Shown here: piece by piece, positions 52,854-63,070 of the stretch
Layout of the letters: every line of letters begins with the position of its first letter
Numbering within the stretch: the stretch's first letter is position 1
NCBI GenBank assembly: GCA_020851795.1
Contig: JADZCA010000007.1
Coordinates: 1 to 64,000 of the forward strand
Direction of reading: 5' to 3'
Length of the DNA: 64,000 nt
Origin: Planctomycetota bacterium
GTDB taxonomy: Bacteria; Planctomycetota; PLA2; JAEUHO01
Position numbers and translations under genes: made by a program
Notes under the pieces: generated by a model
The model's input: the letters and a program-made list of their open reading frames with translations, nothing else
The model's database searches: none
Told to the model about the DNA's origin: nothing

Positions 52854-53984
52854 ATGGCCTCGACCGCCGCCCCGACCGCCGTCCCGCTGATGGACCCCAA
52901 GCGTGTCTACGAGCAGTGGGGGCCCGCCGCCGAGCAGGCGGTCGTGCGGATCCTGCGCGAGCACAGCTACGTCAAGGGGCCGGAGATCGACGCGCTCGAG
53001 AAGGAGTCGGCCGCGAGCTTCGGCGTCGCCCGCGCCGTCGCGGTGGACTCGGGGACGGACGCGCTCTACCTCCCGCTGCGCGCGCTGCTCGACGACCGCC
53101 CGGCCGACCGCCGCGAGGTGATCGTCCCGACCTTCACGTTCTTCGCGACCGCGGGCGCGGTCGTCAACGCGGGCGGCGTGCCGGTCTTCGCCGACGTCCT
53201 GCCCGACTCGATGAACCTCGACCCGGCCGAGGTCGCGCGCAAGGCGTCGGACCGCACGGCGGCGGTCGTCCCGGTGCACCTGTTCGGCGCGCCGGCCGAC
53301 CTTGCGGGCGTCCGCTCGGCGCTCGGCGGGCGCAAGGTGTTCGTGCTCGAGGACGCCGCGCAGGCGATCGACGCGACGGTGGCGGGCCGCAAGGTCGGCG
53401 CGCTCGCCGACGCGGCGGCGTTCTCGTTCTACCCGTCGAAGAACCTCGGCGCCGCCGGCGACGGCGGGCTCTTCACCACCGACGACCTCGCCCTGGCCGA
53501 CCTCGTCGCGTCGCTGCGCGAGCACGGCAGCAAGAAGACCTACTTCCACGAGCGCGTCGGCAAGAACAGCCGCATGGACGAGATCCAGGCGGCGGTGCTG
53601 CGGCGCAAGTGGCCCCACCTCGCCGCGTGGACCGCGGCGCGGCGCGCCGTCGCGGCGGGCTACGACGCCGCCTTCGCCGACGTCCCCGAGGTCGCGACGC
53701 CGACGACGCTGCCGGGGGCGACGCACGTCTACCACCTCTACACGCTGCGCGTGCGGCGCCGCGACGAGCTGGTCGCGCACCTCAAGGCGACGGGCATCGG
53801 GTGCGGCGTGTACTACCCGCTGCCCCTGCACCGCCAGCCGTGCTTCGCGCGCTTCTCTCCGGCGCCCTGCCCGGTCGCGGACCGGCTCGCCACCGAGGTG
53901 GTCTCGCTGCCGTGCTTCCCCGGGCTCTCCGCCGACGAGCAGCGACGCGTGGTCGCCGCGGTGCGCGGCTTCTACGGCCGCTGA
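52854..53984 (+). CDS. DegT/DnrJ/EryC1-family PLP aminotransferase
   Basis: Predicted 376-residue cytosolic fold-type I enzyme. Family features are VDSGTDALYLPLRAL, IVPTFTFFATAGAVVNAGG, LEDAAQAIDATVAGRKVG, and the Schiff-base Lys in FSFYPSKNLGAAGDGGLF. Others are KNSRMDEIQAAVLRRK and the C-terminal GVYYPLPLHRQPCF. It would aminate a nucleotide-linked keto-sugar for surface polysaccharide or glycan synthesis. No other sugar-nucleotide genes are adjacent, which is unusual; it sits in a signalling region. The substrate is unknown. Confidence 0.93.
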   Translation: MASTAAPTAVPLMDPKRVYEQWGPAAEQAVVRILREHSYVKGPEIDALEKESAASFGVARAVAVDSGTDALYLPLRALLDDRPADRREVIVPTFTFFATAGAVVNAGGVPVFADVLPDSMNLDPAEVARKASDRTAAVVPVHLFGAPADLAGVRSALGGRKVFVLEDAAQAIDATVAGRKVGALADAAAFSFYPSKNLGAAGDGGLFTTDDLALADLVASLREHGSKKTYFHERVGKNSRMDEIQAAVLRRKWPHLAAWTAARRAVAAGYDAAFADVPEVATPTTLPGATHVYHLYTLRVRRRDELVAHLKATGIGCGVYYPLPLHRQPCFARFSPAPCPVADRLATEVVSLPCFPGLSADEQRRVVAAVRGFYGR

Positions 53985-54118
53985 GCGCGGACGCGGGCCG
54001 GCGCGCGCGTTCGGGCGCTGCGACGCCCGTGTCGAGCGGAATGGACACACGGGGCGCCCGACGGACGTAAGTCCTTGCCGGGCCGTCGGGCACGGGTCGT
54101 GCGTCCGGGTGCGGCGTC

Positions 54119-54505
54119 ATGGGCTTCGCCCCCGTCCCCGACCGTCGTGCCGACCGCCGCCACGCGCTGCTCGGCCACGCTCGCGTCCACGTGGACGGGG
54201 CGGCGGAGACGTTCGGCGGGATCGTGGACGTGAGCGCGCGCGGCGTGCGCGTGCGGGTGCGACCGAGCACGTGCGCCGAGGTCGGGGCGGCCTGCCTCGT
54301 GCACCTCGCGGTCATGCTCCCCGGCACGGGGCCCGAGGCGCCGGCGGTGCGGCTGCACGGTCGCGCGGTCGTGGTCCGCCACACGGTGCGCGACGACCGG
54401 ACCGAGGAGCTCGCGCTGCGCTTCGAGCTGCCGCTGCAGGTGGGCGACGCGTTCGCGTCGGCGCCGACCGAGCCCGCCTCCTCCGGCACGCCCTGCCCCG
54501 CGTAG
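54119..54505 (+). CDS. PilZ-domain cyclic-di-GMP-binding protein
   Basis: Predicted 128-residue cytosolic single PilZ domain. The RxxxR element is in PDRRADRRHALLG and the D/NxSxxG element is IVDVSARGVRV, both needed for c-di-GMP binding. The rest is the expected beta-barrel with VRLHGRAVVVRH and ELALRFEL. It lies within 10 kb of a GGDEF cyclase and an HD-GYP protein, which provide c-di-GMP synthesis and hydrolysis. The ATG has no strong Shine-Dalgarno. The 176-bp convergent spacer after it contains a GC-rich stem-loop region and no gene. Confidence 0.85.
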   Translation: MGFAPVPDRRADRRHALLGHARVHVDGAAETFGGIVDVSARGVRVRVRPSTCAEVGAACLVHLAVMLPGTGPEAPAVRLHGRAVVVRHTVRDDRTEELALRFELPLQVGDAFASAPTEPASSGTPCPA

Positions 54506-54681
54506 GCTGCGTCTCGGAACCCTCCCTGCGGCGTCCGCACGGACCGGGCTGCGGCGAGGCGTCCTCGGCGAGGAGCCTCCTCGGCGGGTCAGGAACCCGC
54601 CTCCGGGGCTCTTCGCCTGCGGTGCCGGGCCTCGCCTCGGCCGCCCGCGCGGCCCCGCGACGGGAAGCTCCGGAACCGAGC

Positions 54682-56061
<1,380 letters not shown>

Positions 56062-56067
56062 GGGGGC

Positions 56068-57231
56068 CTACCGAGCCGACGCCGGGGCGCCGGAGGGGGC
56101 GAAGGGAAGGGTGACGCGCACGAGGGTCCCGCCCGAGGGCGGGCACTCCACCGTGATCGCGCCGCCGAGGTTCTCGACGACGCGGGCGGAGATCGGGAGG
56201 CCGAGCCCGGTGCCCTTGCCGGGCGGCTTCGTGGTGAAGAAGGGCTCGAAGATGCGCTGCAGCACGCCCGGCGGCATGCCGGGGCCGTCGTCGCGCACCT
56301 CGATGCGCACGCGGTCGCCGTCGCGGCGGGCCCGCACCTGCACGTGGCCCGTCGGCCCGGTCGCGTCGGCCGCGTTGCGCACGACGTTCGTCAGCACCTG
56401 GTGCAGCGCGCGCGGCACGGGGTGCTCGGCGACGTCGGGGGCCAGCTCGGACGTGATCTTCGGCGCGAGGTCGGCGACGGCCATCGCGACACCCGCGACC
56501 GCCTCCTCGACGAGGCGCGCGAGCGGCTCGGGCTTCTGCTGGATCGCGGCGTGGCGCGAGAACGTCAGCAGCGACTTCACGATGTCGGCCATGCGCAGCA
56601 GGCCGGCGTGCGCGAGGTCGAGCAGCTCCTTGCTCTCGGCGTCGCCGCCCGTGCGCGACGCGACCATGCGCACGCAGCGCAGGGTGGCGTCGAGCGGGTT
56701 GTTGAGCTCGTGGGCGACGCCGGCGGCGAGCTTGCCGATCATCGCGAGCTTCTCCTGGACGCGGAGCCGCTCGCGCAGGTCGGCGTTGGTCTGGAGCGCG
56801 CGCTGGTGCTCGAGCGCCTTCGCGACGGTGGAGACGATCTCGGCGGCCGGGCAGGGCTTGGTGAGGACGTCGAAGGCGCCGTCGCGCATGACGTCCACCG
56901 CGTGCTGCACGGTCCCGAAGCCGGTGATGACGACGGGGACGACGGCCGGGTGGGAGGCGCGGATGCGGCGCACGAGGTCGTGGCCGTCCATCCCGTTCAT
57001 CTTGAGGTCGGTCAGGACGACGTGCGGGGGGTCCTTGCGGATGAGGTCGAGGGCGGCCTCGCCCCGCTCGGCGAGCGAGACGCGGTGGCCTTGGACGCGG
57101 AGCACCTCGGCGAGGAACTCGCGCACGATCGGCTGGTCGTCGACGACCAGCACGTGGGCCGGCACCGCGGCGCCCTCGGTGGGCGCGTTCGCGGCGTCAG
57201 GCGGCTGGACGTGGGTCCCGTCGGTGGTCAT
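56068..57231 (-). CDS. Receiver-histidine kinase fusion
   Basis: Predicted 387-residue cytosolic protein. The ATG at 57231 (MTTDGTHV) is used; the upstream frame is open but low-complexity. An N-terminal receiver (D75 in VVLTDLKMNG) is joined by a short coiled-coil (LQTNADLRERLRVQEKLAMI) to a kinase core. The phospho-His is in LAAGVAHELNNPLDA, the N-box is LTNVVRNAADA, and the G-boxes are VRDDGPGMPP, FEPFFTTKPPGKGTGLGL. A receiver in front of the kinase usually means regulation by an upstream phosphorelay. It is in an operon with the NtrC-type gene at 54682. A dyad-symmetric site lies upstream at 57386-57414. Confidence 0.92.
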   Translation of the reverse strand: MTTDGTHVQPPDAANAPTEGAAVPAHVLVVDDQPIVREFLAEVLRVQGHRVSLAERGEAALDLIRKDPPHVVLTDLKMNGMDGHDLVRRIRASHPAVVPVVITGFGTVQHAVDVMRDGAFDVLTKPCPAAEIVSTVAKALEHQRALQTNADLRERLRVQEKLAMIGKLAAGVAHELNNPLDATLRCVRMVASRTGGDAESKELLDLAHAGLLRMADIVKSLLTFSRHAAIQQKPEPLARLVEEAVAGVAMAVADLAPKITSELAPDVAEHPVPRALHQVLTNVVRNAADATGPTGHVQVRARRDGDRVRIEVRDDGPGMPPGVLQRIFEPFFTTKPPGKGTGLGLPISARVVENLGGAITVECPPSGGTLVRVTLPFAPSGAPASAR

Positions 57232-57366
57232 CGCGCCCCCGGGCGTTGCCCAGATCGGACGCGGACCTATCGACCGTCGCGCCGGGAGGCTTGAACGCGT
57301 CGCGCCGGGACCACGTCCGTCGCGTTCCGTGGACGTTCGCCCGGGGGCCCGGCCGCCCTCGCCGAC

Positions 57367-57414
57367 TGCGGACGGGTCCGCAATCGGTACATTCGTGCCA
57401 GGCACCGTTGTACC
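57367..57414. promoter_or_regulatory. Two dyad-symmetric sites upstream of the RR-kinase operon
   Basis: TGCGGAC-GG-GTCCGCA (57367-57382) is a perfect 7-bp dyad. Immediately after it, GGTACA, GTGCC, GGCAC and TGTACC form a nested imperfect dyad of 29 bp (57386-57414). Both lie between the 57500 and 56068 genes and are unusually AT-containing for the region. They are candidate operators for the 57231 start. Confidence 0.55.
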
Positions 57415-57499
57415 TATCCCCCGGTGCGCCGCGGTCGCTGGCGTTCGATGGCCCGCCCGGGGAGGGGATCCCCCGGCGGCCCGTCGCCGGCACGGGCTC

Positions 57500-58873
57500 C
57501 TACGCGGTGGCCGCCGCCAGGACGCGGTCGCGGCCGGCCTGCTTGGCGGCGTAGAGCGCCTGGTCGGCGCGCTCGACCAGCGCGCTGCCCTCCGTGGCGT
57601 CGCGGCCGTAGAGCGCGACCCCGCCGGAGACCGTCACGATGGGGGACGGCAGCCCGGGGCCGAGCGCGAGCGGGCGCCCGCCCACCGCCAGCCGAGCGCG
57701 CTCGAGCGCCGCCAGCGCCTCGCCCGGTGCGAGGCCCGCGAGCCCCGTCAGCAGCACCGCGAACTCCTCGCCACCCCAGCGGCAGACGAGGTCGGTCTCG
57801 CGCAACGCGCCCACGAGCCGGCGCGCCACCTGCGCGAGCACGCGGTCGCCCACCGGGTGCCCGAAGCGGTCGTTGAGCGACTTGAAGCGGTCCACGTCCA
57901 CGATCGCCACCGCGATCGGGGGCCCGCCCCGTCGCGCCCGCTCGAGCTCGCGGCGCAGGGCGCGCTCGAACGCCCGCCGGTTGGGGAGGCCCGTCAGCTC
58001 GTCGGTGGCGGAGAGCGTCTCGGCCTGCTCGAGCCGGCGGGCGGCGGCGAGTGCGCGCCCGGCGCGGCGCGCCATCCGCAGGAGCCGCCGCAGCGCCGCG
58101 GGCGACGGCAGCGCGTCGCCGGGCAGGTCGGTCAGGCTGACCACGCCCTCGCAGCGCGGGGCGACGCCCAGCGGGAGCACGACGTAGGCCGTCCCGGCGT
58201 AGCCCCGGGGCCCGCCCGACGACGCCCGACCGGTCACCGCGCGGGCGAGCGAGGTCGCGCGCCCGGCGATCCCCGAGCCGATCGGCGCGCGCACACGCCC
58301 GACCAGCGCCGGGTCGAGGCCCTTGGCCGCCTTGACGAACAGGCTCGTGCGCGCGGGGTCGGCGAGCATGAGGCTCAGGCGGTCGGCGCCGGTCTCGCGC
58401 GCGAAGGCCCGCAGCACGAAGCGGCAGAGCGCGTCGGGCCGGTCGAGGCGGCGGAAGCAGCCGTCCACGAACGCGGCCTCGCCCACGCCCGCCTCGTCGG
58501 TGCCCTCCGCGGTGGCGGCGACCCGCTCGCGACGCGGCGTCGCCTGCGGCGGCGGCTCGTCCGGGGCGATGCAGCGCACGCCGAGCGCGGCCGCGGCGCG
58601 CCCCACGCGGGGGTCGGTGCGCGGCGGGAGCGTGACGACGACGTCGTAGGGCGCGGCGGCGCGCACGAGCGCGCGGAGCGCGGCCCGCGGGCGCGGCAGC
58701 AGCGCGTCGGGGCCGACGAGCACGGGGCGCGCGCCGTCGGTGAGCAGCGTGACGAGCGCGCCGTGGGCGTCGGTCGCGACGTCGGCGCCCCGTCCCGGCC
58801 AGGCCGCGGACACCGCGTCGGAGGCGGCCAGCCCGACCGCGAGCCCGCGGGGTGTCGCGGTCGTCGCCCTCAC
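57500..58873 (-). CDS. Diguanylate cyclase (GGDEF) with GAF-like domain
   Basis: Predicted 457-residue cytosolic enzyme starting at GTG 58873, overlapping the HD-GYP gene stop (GTGA). Residues 1-110 form a receiver-like or Rossmann-like region without an obvious phospho-Asp. Residues about 135-275 look like a GAF domain (ETGADRLSLMLADPARTSLFV; IGSGIAGRATSLARAV). The GGDEF domain has DELTGLPNRRAF, DVDRFKSLNDRFGH, the active-site GGEEF (367-371) and an inhibitory I-site RETD (358-361) exactly 5 residues before it. It should make c-di-GMP from two GTP with product feedback. The stop codon is TAG followed by GAGCCCGT, like the hairpin family in this window. Confidence 0.93.
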   Translation of the reverse strand: MRATTATPRGLAVGLAASDAVSAAWPGRGADVATDAHGALVTLLTDGARPVLVGPDALLPRPRAALRALVRAAAPYDVVVTLPPRTDPRVGRAAAALGVRCIAPDEPPPQATPRRERVAATAEGTDEAGVGEAAFVDGCFRRLDRPDALCRFVLRAFARETGADRLSLMLADPARTSLFVKAAKGLDPALVGRVRAPIGSGIAGRATSLARAVTGRASSGGPRGYAGTAYVVLPLGVAPRCEGVVSLTDLPGDALPSPAALRRLLRMARRAGRALAAARRLEQAETLSATDELTGLPNRRAFERALRRELERARRGGPPIAVAIVDVDRFKSLNDRFGHPVGDRVLAQVARRLVGALRETDLVCRWGGEEFAVLLTGLAGLAPGEALAALERARLAVGGRPLALGPGLPSPIVTVSGGVALYGRDATEGSALVERADQALYAAKQAGRDRVLAAATA

Positions 58874-60399
58874 GCGCTGAGCACCTCGAGCACCGCGTCG
58901 GCCGCGGGCGGGACGAACTGGGCGCCGCGCAGGCGCAGGATCTCGCGCCGCGCCTCCGACGAGGACAGCGTGCGGCTGTAGGGGCGCGCGTGGGTCATCG
59001 CGTCGTAGGCCTCGGCGACGCCGATCACCGCGGCCCCGATCGGGATCCGGTCCTCGCGCAGCCCGTCGGGGTAGCCGTCGCCGTCGGCGCGCTCGTGGTG
59101 GTGGCGCACGAGCGTCGCGGCGGCCCCGAGCGGCTCGAGCAGGCGCGCGCCGAGCACCGCGTGCGCGCGGACCACGTCCACCTCGGAAGGCGAGAGCGGG
59201 CCGGCGCGCACGAGCAGCTCCTCGGGGACGCCGACCTCGCCGATGTCGTGCAGCCGCGCGGCGGTGGCGACGTCGCGGCGCTCGCGCGCCGACAGCCCCA
59301 GCCGCGCCGCCGCGCGCGTGGCAAGCTCGGCGACGCGCTGCGCGTGGCCGCGGCGGACCGAGCCCCGGCTCTCGAGCGCCTCGAGCATCGCCACGGCGAC
59401 GTCCACCGCGTTGGCCTCGGCGCGCCGACGGTGGCGCTCGGCCTCGAGCGCGGGCTTGAGCGCCCGCGCGATCATCGCCAGCACCGACAGCTCGCCGTCG
59501 TCGCGCCCCGGCAGGAAGGGCCGCAGGAGCACGATGCCGCCGGCGGGCTCGCCCAGCGTCCCCAGCGACGCGGCCATGCCCTCGAGGGGGCGCCCCTGGC
59601 CGAGCACCTCGTCGCGGACCACCCCGCTCCCCTCGGCGCGGGCGCGCTCGACCAGGAGGGCGCCGAGCGGGAGGGGGAGGGCCACCGGCTCGTCGCCCTC
59701 GCGGTGCTCGGCCTCGATCACGCCGTCGCCGACGTCGGCCTCGATGCGCGTGACGTGGGCGTGGAATCGGCGCCCGGTGATCTGGGCGGTCGTGCGGACC
59801 ACGCGCTCGAGGTCTTCGCCGGCGAGCAGGTCGGTCAGCTCGGCGACGAGCTCGAGGTCGCGGACGCGTCGCTCGAGGTCGCGCCGGGAGAGCTTGAGGT
59901 CGCGGCGGACCGAGGTGAGCGTCTCCTGCACCTGCCGGTGCTCGCGCCGCAGGACCTCGGCCTCTTCGCGCGCCACCGAGAGCGCCTCGCGGCCGTGGGT
60001 CTGCGTGCGGTGGTCGGCGAGCACCCGCTCGACCACCCGGCGGAGGTCGTCGAGCCCGAACGGCTTCATCAGGTAGTCGTCGGCGCCCTGGCGCAGCGCC
60101 GACACCGCGGTCTCGGTGCTGGCGAAGGCCGTGATGAGCACCGAGCCGATGTCGGGGGCCTTCTCCTTGGCGGCGCGGATCAGCTCGAGGCCGCTCATCT
60201 CCGGCATCTTGAGGTCGGTGACGAGCAGGTCCACGGCGTCCGAGGCGAGGTCGGCGAGCGCCTCGCGCGCGCTGGCGCGCGGGGTCACGCGGAACCCGTC
60301 GCGTCGGAGCGCGGCCGCGAGGATCTCGCGGATCTGCGGTTCGTCGTCCACCACGAGGATGTGGGCGGGGCGCGTCGCGATCGAAGGGGCCGAGGACAT
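58870..60399 (-). CDS. HD-GYP-domain response regulator
   Basis: Predicted 509-residue cytosolic protein. The ATG at 60399 has GAGGTT upstream. The receiver carries D62 (LLVTDLKMPE). A coiled-coil and a weak GAF-like middle domain follow. The C-terminal HD-GYP domain has ARLHDIGEVGVPEELL (HD pair) and HHHERADGDGYPDGL (the GYP motif as GYP), plus VAEAYDAMTHARPYS. It should hydrolyse c-di-GMP when phosphorylated. It is translationally coupled to the diguanylate cyclase, so synthesis and breakdown functions are made from one message. The cognate kinase is not certain; the 60474 protein upstream is degenerate. Confidence 0.93.
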   Translation of the reverse strand: MSSAPSIATRPAHILVVDDEPQIREILAAALRRDGFRVTPRASAREALADLASDAVDLLVTDLKMPEMSGLELIRAAKEKAPDIGSVLITAFASTETAVSALRQGADDYLMKPFGLDDLRRVVERVLADHRTQTHGREALSVAREEAEVLRREHRQVQETLTSVRRDLKLSRRDLERRVRDLELVAELTDLLAGEDLERVVRTTAQITGRRFHAHVTRIEADVGDGVIEAEHREGDEPVALPLPLGALLVERARAEGSGVVRDEVLGQGRPLEGMAASLGTLGEPAGGIVLLRPFLPGRDDGELSVLAMIARALKPALEAERHRRRAEANAVDVAVAMLEALESRGSVRRGHAQRVAELATRAAARLGLSARERRDVATAARLHDIGEVGVPEELLVRAGPLSPSEVDVVRAHAVLGARLLEPLGAAATLVRHHHERADGDGYPDGLREDRIPIGAAVIGVAEAYDAMTHARPYSRTLSSSEARREILRLRGAQFVPPAADAVLEVLSA

Positions 60400-60473
60400 C
60401 GCAACCTCGGTAGATCGGACGCGCCGGGCCGAAACTTCCGCCCGGTCCGCCGGGCGCGGCGCCCCCCCGACTG

Positions 60474-61562
60474 TCAGCGCGGCAGGGCGAGCGTGACGAT
60501 CGTGCCGAGGCGGCCCTCGCGGGTGCGCACCGTGCCCCCGTGCGCGCGCGCGACGGCCGCCACGACGGCGAGCCCGGGGTAGGGGACGCGCGTCGCGTCG
60601 TCCACCTCGAGCACCGAGCCCAGCGCGCCTTGCACGCGGGCCTCGTCGAGCCGCAGGCCCTCCACCCGGGCCGAGACCTCGACGGAGGGACGGCCCGTGC
60701 GCCCGAGGCGGGCGCGGGCCCGCAGCGGGGCCGGGCGGCGGCCGCACGCGCCGGCGAGGAACCGCAGGAGCGCGTCCACGGCCTCACGTAGCTGGGCGGG
60801 GTCGGCCCGGGTCTCGACGGGGCCGCCGGGGTCGGGCGCGTCGGCCCGGTGGGCGGCGACCGCCGCGGCCGGGGCGAGGAGGCCCGCGTCGGTGAACCGG
60901 GCGAGCCGCTCAGTGAGCACCGCGCCGACGTCGAGGCGCACCGGCGTCGCGGTCCCGAGCCGCCCGTACGCGGCCACGATCTCGACCGCGTCGCGGATGC
61001 GGGCCGCCTCGGCGCGCACGCCGTCGCGCAGGCGGGCCGTGCGCGGGTCGCCCCCGCCCTCCTCGACGAGCAGCGAGAGGACCTGCAGGGGGTTGTTCAC
61101 CGCGTGCCCGACCTGCGAGGCGAGCGACGCCAGCGCGGGGTCCACGGCGGGGGGATCGGTCGGCGTGCGCGACAGCAGCCGGCGCGCGACCGCATCGAGC
61201 TCGCCGAGGTCGGGCGGCTCGGGGAGGTAGGCGTCGGCGCCGGCGGCGAGCGCGGCGGCCGCGAGGTCGCGGTGGCGGTCGGGGACGAGGGCGAGGACCG
61301 CGGTGCCGTCGCCACGGCGGCGCACCGCGCCGAGGAAGCCGAGGTCGCGACGGCGCCAGCCCGAGAGGCTCACGACGACGAGGTCGGCGGGCCGTTCCGC
61401 GAAGCGGGCCGTGGCGTCGAACGGGTCGCCCGCGCACTCGACCTCCGCCGGCACCCGGCCGAGGAGCCGCGCGATCGCTTCGCGGGCGGGGCCCTTGCGG
61501 GCGACGAGGAGGGCGCGGCGGGGGGGGCGCGGCGTCGGCACGATGACGGATGTCCGCATCAT
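60474..61562 (-). CDS. Degenerate histidine kinase with pseudo-receiver
   Basis: Predicted 362-residue cytosolic protein. The N-terminal 130 residues have receiver-like periodicity, but the acidic pocket is missing and a Ser stands where the phospho-Asp is expected (DLVVVSLSGWRR, near residue 65). A HisKA-like motif LASQVGHAVNNPLQV retains His and Asn. The N-box region (LREAVDALLRFLAGA) lacks its Asn, and the G-boxes are poor except GRLGTIVTLAL, so ATP binding is doubtful. It is divergent from the NtrC-type gene at 61661. It may act as a binding partner or phosphatase instead of a kinase. The first Met of the MM start was kept. Confidence 0.72.
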   Translation of the reverse strand: MMRTSVIVPTPRPPRRALLVARKGPAREAIARLLGRVPAEVECAGDPFDATARFAERPADLVVVSLSGWRRRDLGFLGAVRRRGDGTAVLALVPDRHRDLAAAALAAGADAYLPEPPDLGELDAVARRLLSRTPTDPPAVDPALASLASQVGHAVNNPLQVLSLLVEEGGGDPRTARLRDGVRAEAARIRDAVEIVAAYGRLGTATPVRLDVGAVLTERLARFTDAGLLAPAAAVAAHRADAPDPGGPVETRADPAQLREAVDALLRFLAGACGRRPAPLRARARLGRTGRPSVEVSARVEGLRLDEARVQGALGSVLEVDDATRVPYPGLAVVAAVARAHGGTVRTREGRLGTIVTLALPR

Positions 61563-61660
61563 CGGTCGCCCCGGCGACGCGGCGTCAGGGAATCCGTCGT
61601 TCGGTGCCTGCGGGCGCCGCCGTAGAATCCGCGGCCACCCCCCCGGAGAGAGCCCGGCCC

Positions 61661-63013
61661 GTGCGCATCCTCCTCGCCGACGACGAGCGGACCATCGCGA
61701 TCACGCTGCGCGACCGCCTCGCGGAGGCCGGGCACGCGGTGACCGTGGTGCGGGACGGGCAGGAGGCGCTCGCCGCGCTGGCCGAGTCGGCGTTCGACGT
61801 GGTGGTCACCGACATCAAGATGCCCGGCGTGACGGGGATCCAGGTGCTCGAGGAGGTCAAGCGCACCCGTCCCGACACCGAGGTCGTCGTCATCACGGGG
61901 TACGGCACGATCGAGTCCGCCGTGGACGCGACGAAGAAGGGCGCGTTCGAGTACGTCCTCAAGCCCTTCGACAACGACGAGATCGTCCTGATCCTGAGCA
62001 AGATCGAGGAGCTCAAGCGCCTGCGCCGCGAGAACGCGGAGCTGCGCCAGACGCTGCAGCGCGAGAAGGCCCTCGACGCCGTGGTCGGCCGCAGCCCGGC
62101 GATGACCCGGGTCGTCGAGCGGATCCGCGCCGTGGCGGAGAACGACGCCAACGTCCTCATCACGGGCGAGTCGGGCACCGGCAAGGAGCGCGTGGCCCGC
62201 GCGATCCACGACCTCTCGCGCCGCCGGGCGGGGCCGTTCGTGCCGCTGGCGTGCGCGGCGATCCCGGCGCCGCTGCTCGAGGACGAGATCTTCGGCCACG
62301 AGCGGGGCGCGTTCACCGACGCCAAGGAACGCAAGCTCGGGCGCTTCGAGCGGGCCGACGGCGGCACGATCTTCCTCGACGACATCGACGACATGCCGCT
62401 CGAGACGCAGGTGAAGCTCCTCCGCGTGCTCCAGGAGCGCCAGTTCGAGCGGCTCGGCGGCGAGAAGCCGGTGAAGGTGGACGTGCGGGTCGTGGCGGCG
62501 ACCAAGGTGGACCTCGCCGAGGCGGCCGAGGACGGCGAGTTCCGCGAGGACCTCTACTACCGGCTCAACGTCGTCCCGCTCGAGCTGCCGCCGCTCCGCG
62601 ACCGCGAGGGCGACGTCCCGCTGCTGGTCGAGCACTTCCTGCGCCGGCACGGCCACGGGCAGCCCTACACCGTGGCGCCCGAGGTCATGGCCGAGCTGGT
62701 GGCCTACCGGTGGCCCGGCAACGTCCGCGAGCTCGAGAACGCGGTCGAGCGCGCCGTGGCGCTCGCGGGCCCCGCGCGGGTGCTCTCGCGCGACGCGCTG
62801 CTCGAGAGTGCGCTGCGCCGCCGCGGGCGCGGCAAGGAGGAGGCGGTGGGCGACGCGCTGGTCTCGTTGAAGGAGATCGTGCGCGACGCCGAGTCCTCCC
62901 ACATCCGGCGCGTGCTGCGCACGCAGAACGGCCACCGGGCCAAGGCGGCCGAGGTCCTCGGCATCTCGCGCAAGAACCTGTGGGAGAAGATGAAGGAGTA
63001 CGGGATCGAGTAG
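61661..63013 (+). CDS. NtrC-like AAA+ response regulator with altered GAFTGA and Walker B
   Basis: Predicted 450-residue regulator starting at GTG 61661 with GGAGAG upstream. The receiver carries D51 ([10 protein letters not shown]). The AAA+ domain has Walker [10 protein letters not shown], but the sigma-54 contact loop reads GAFTDA ([17 protein letters not shown]), Walker B reads IFLDDIDD in place of the usual DE, and the conserved NCAA is ACAA. The Fis-type helix-turn-helix is intact ([26 protein letters not shown]). The changes suggest weakened or absent sigma-54 activation, or a different partner. It is divergent from the degenerate kinase gene. Confidence 0.9.
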   Translation: MRILLADDERTIAITLRDRLAEAGHAVTVVRDGQEALAALAESAFDVVVTDIKMPGVTGIQVLEEVKRTRPDTEVVVITGYGTIESAVDATKKGAFEYVLKPFDNDEIVLILSKIEELKRLRRENAELRQTLQREKALDAVVGRSPAMTRVVERIRAVAENDANVLITGESGTGKERVARAIHDLSRRRAGPFVPLACAAIPAPLLEDEIFGHERGAFTDAKERKLGRFERADGGTIFLDDIDDMPLETQVKLLRVLQERQFERLGGEKPVKVDVRVVAATKVDLAEAAEDGEFREDLYYRLNVVPLELPPLRDREGDVPLLVEHFLRRHGHGQPYTVAPEVMAELVAYRWPGNVRELENAVERAVALAGPARVLSRDALLESALRRRGRGKEEAVGDALVSLKEIVRDAESSHIRRVLRTQNGHRAKAAEVLGISRKNLWEKMKEYGIE

Positions 63014-63070
63014 GGCGCGTCGAGCGCGGCGCGGTCGGCCGGGCGTGCGCGTCGAGCGGGGCGCGCTGCG

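Noticed and set aside
57386..57414. Possible sigma-54 promoter (TGGCAC on the minus strand)
   Set aside because: The GG and GC elements are not 10 nt apart; the next TTGC is 5 nt too far.
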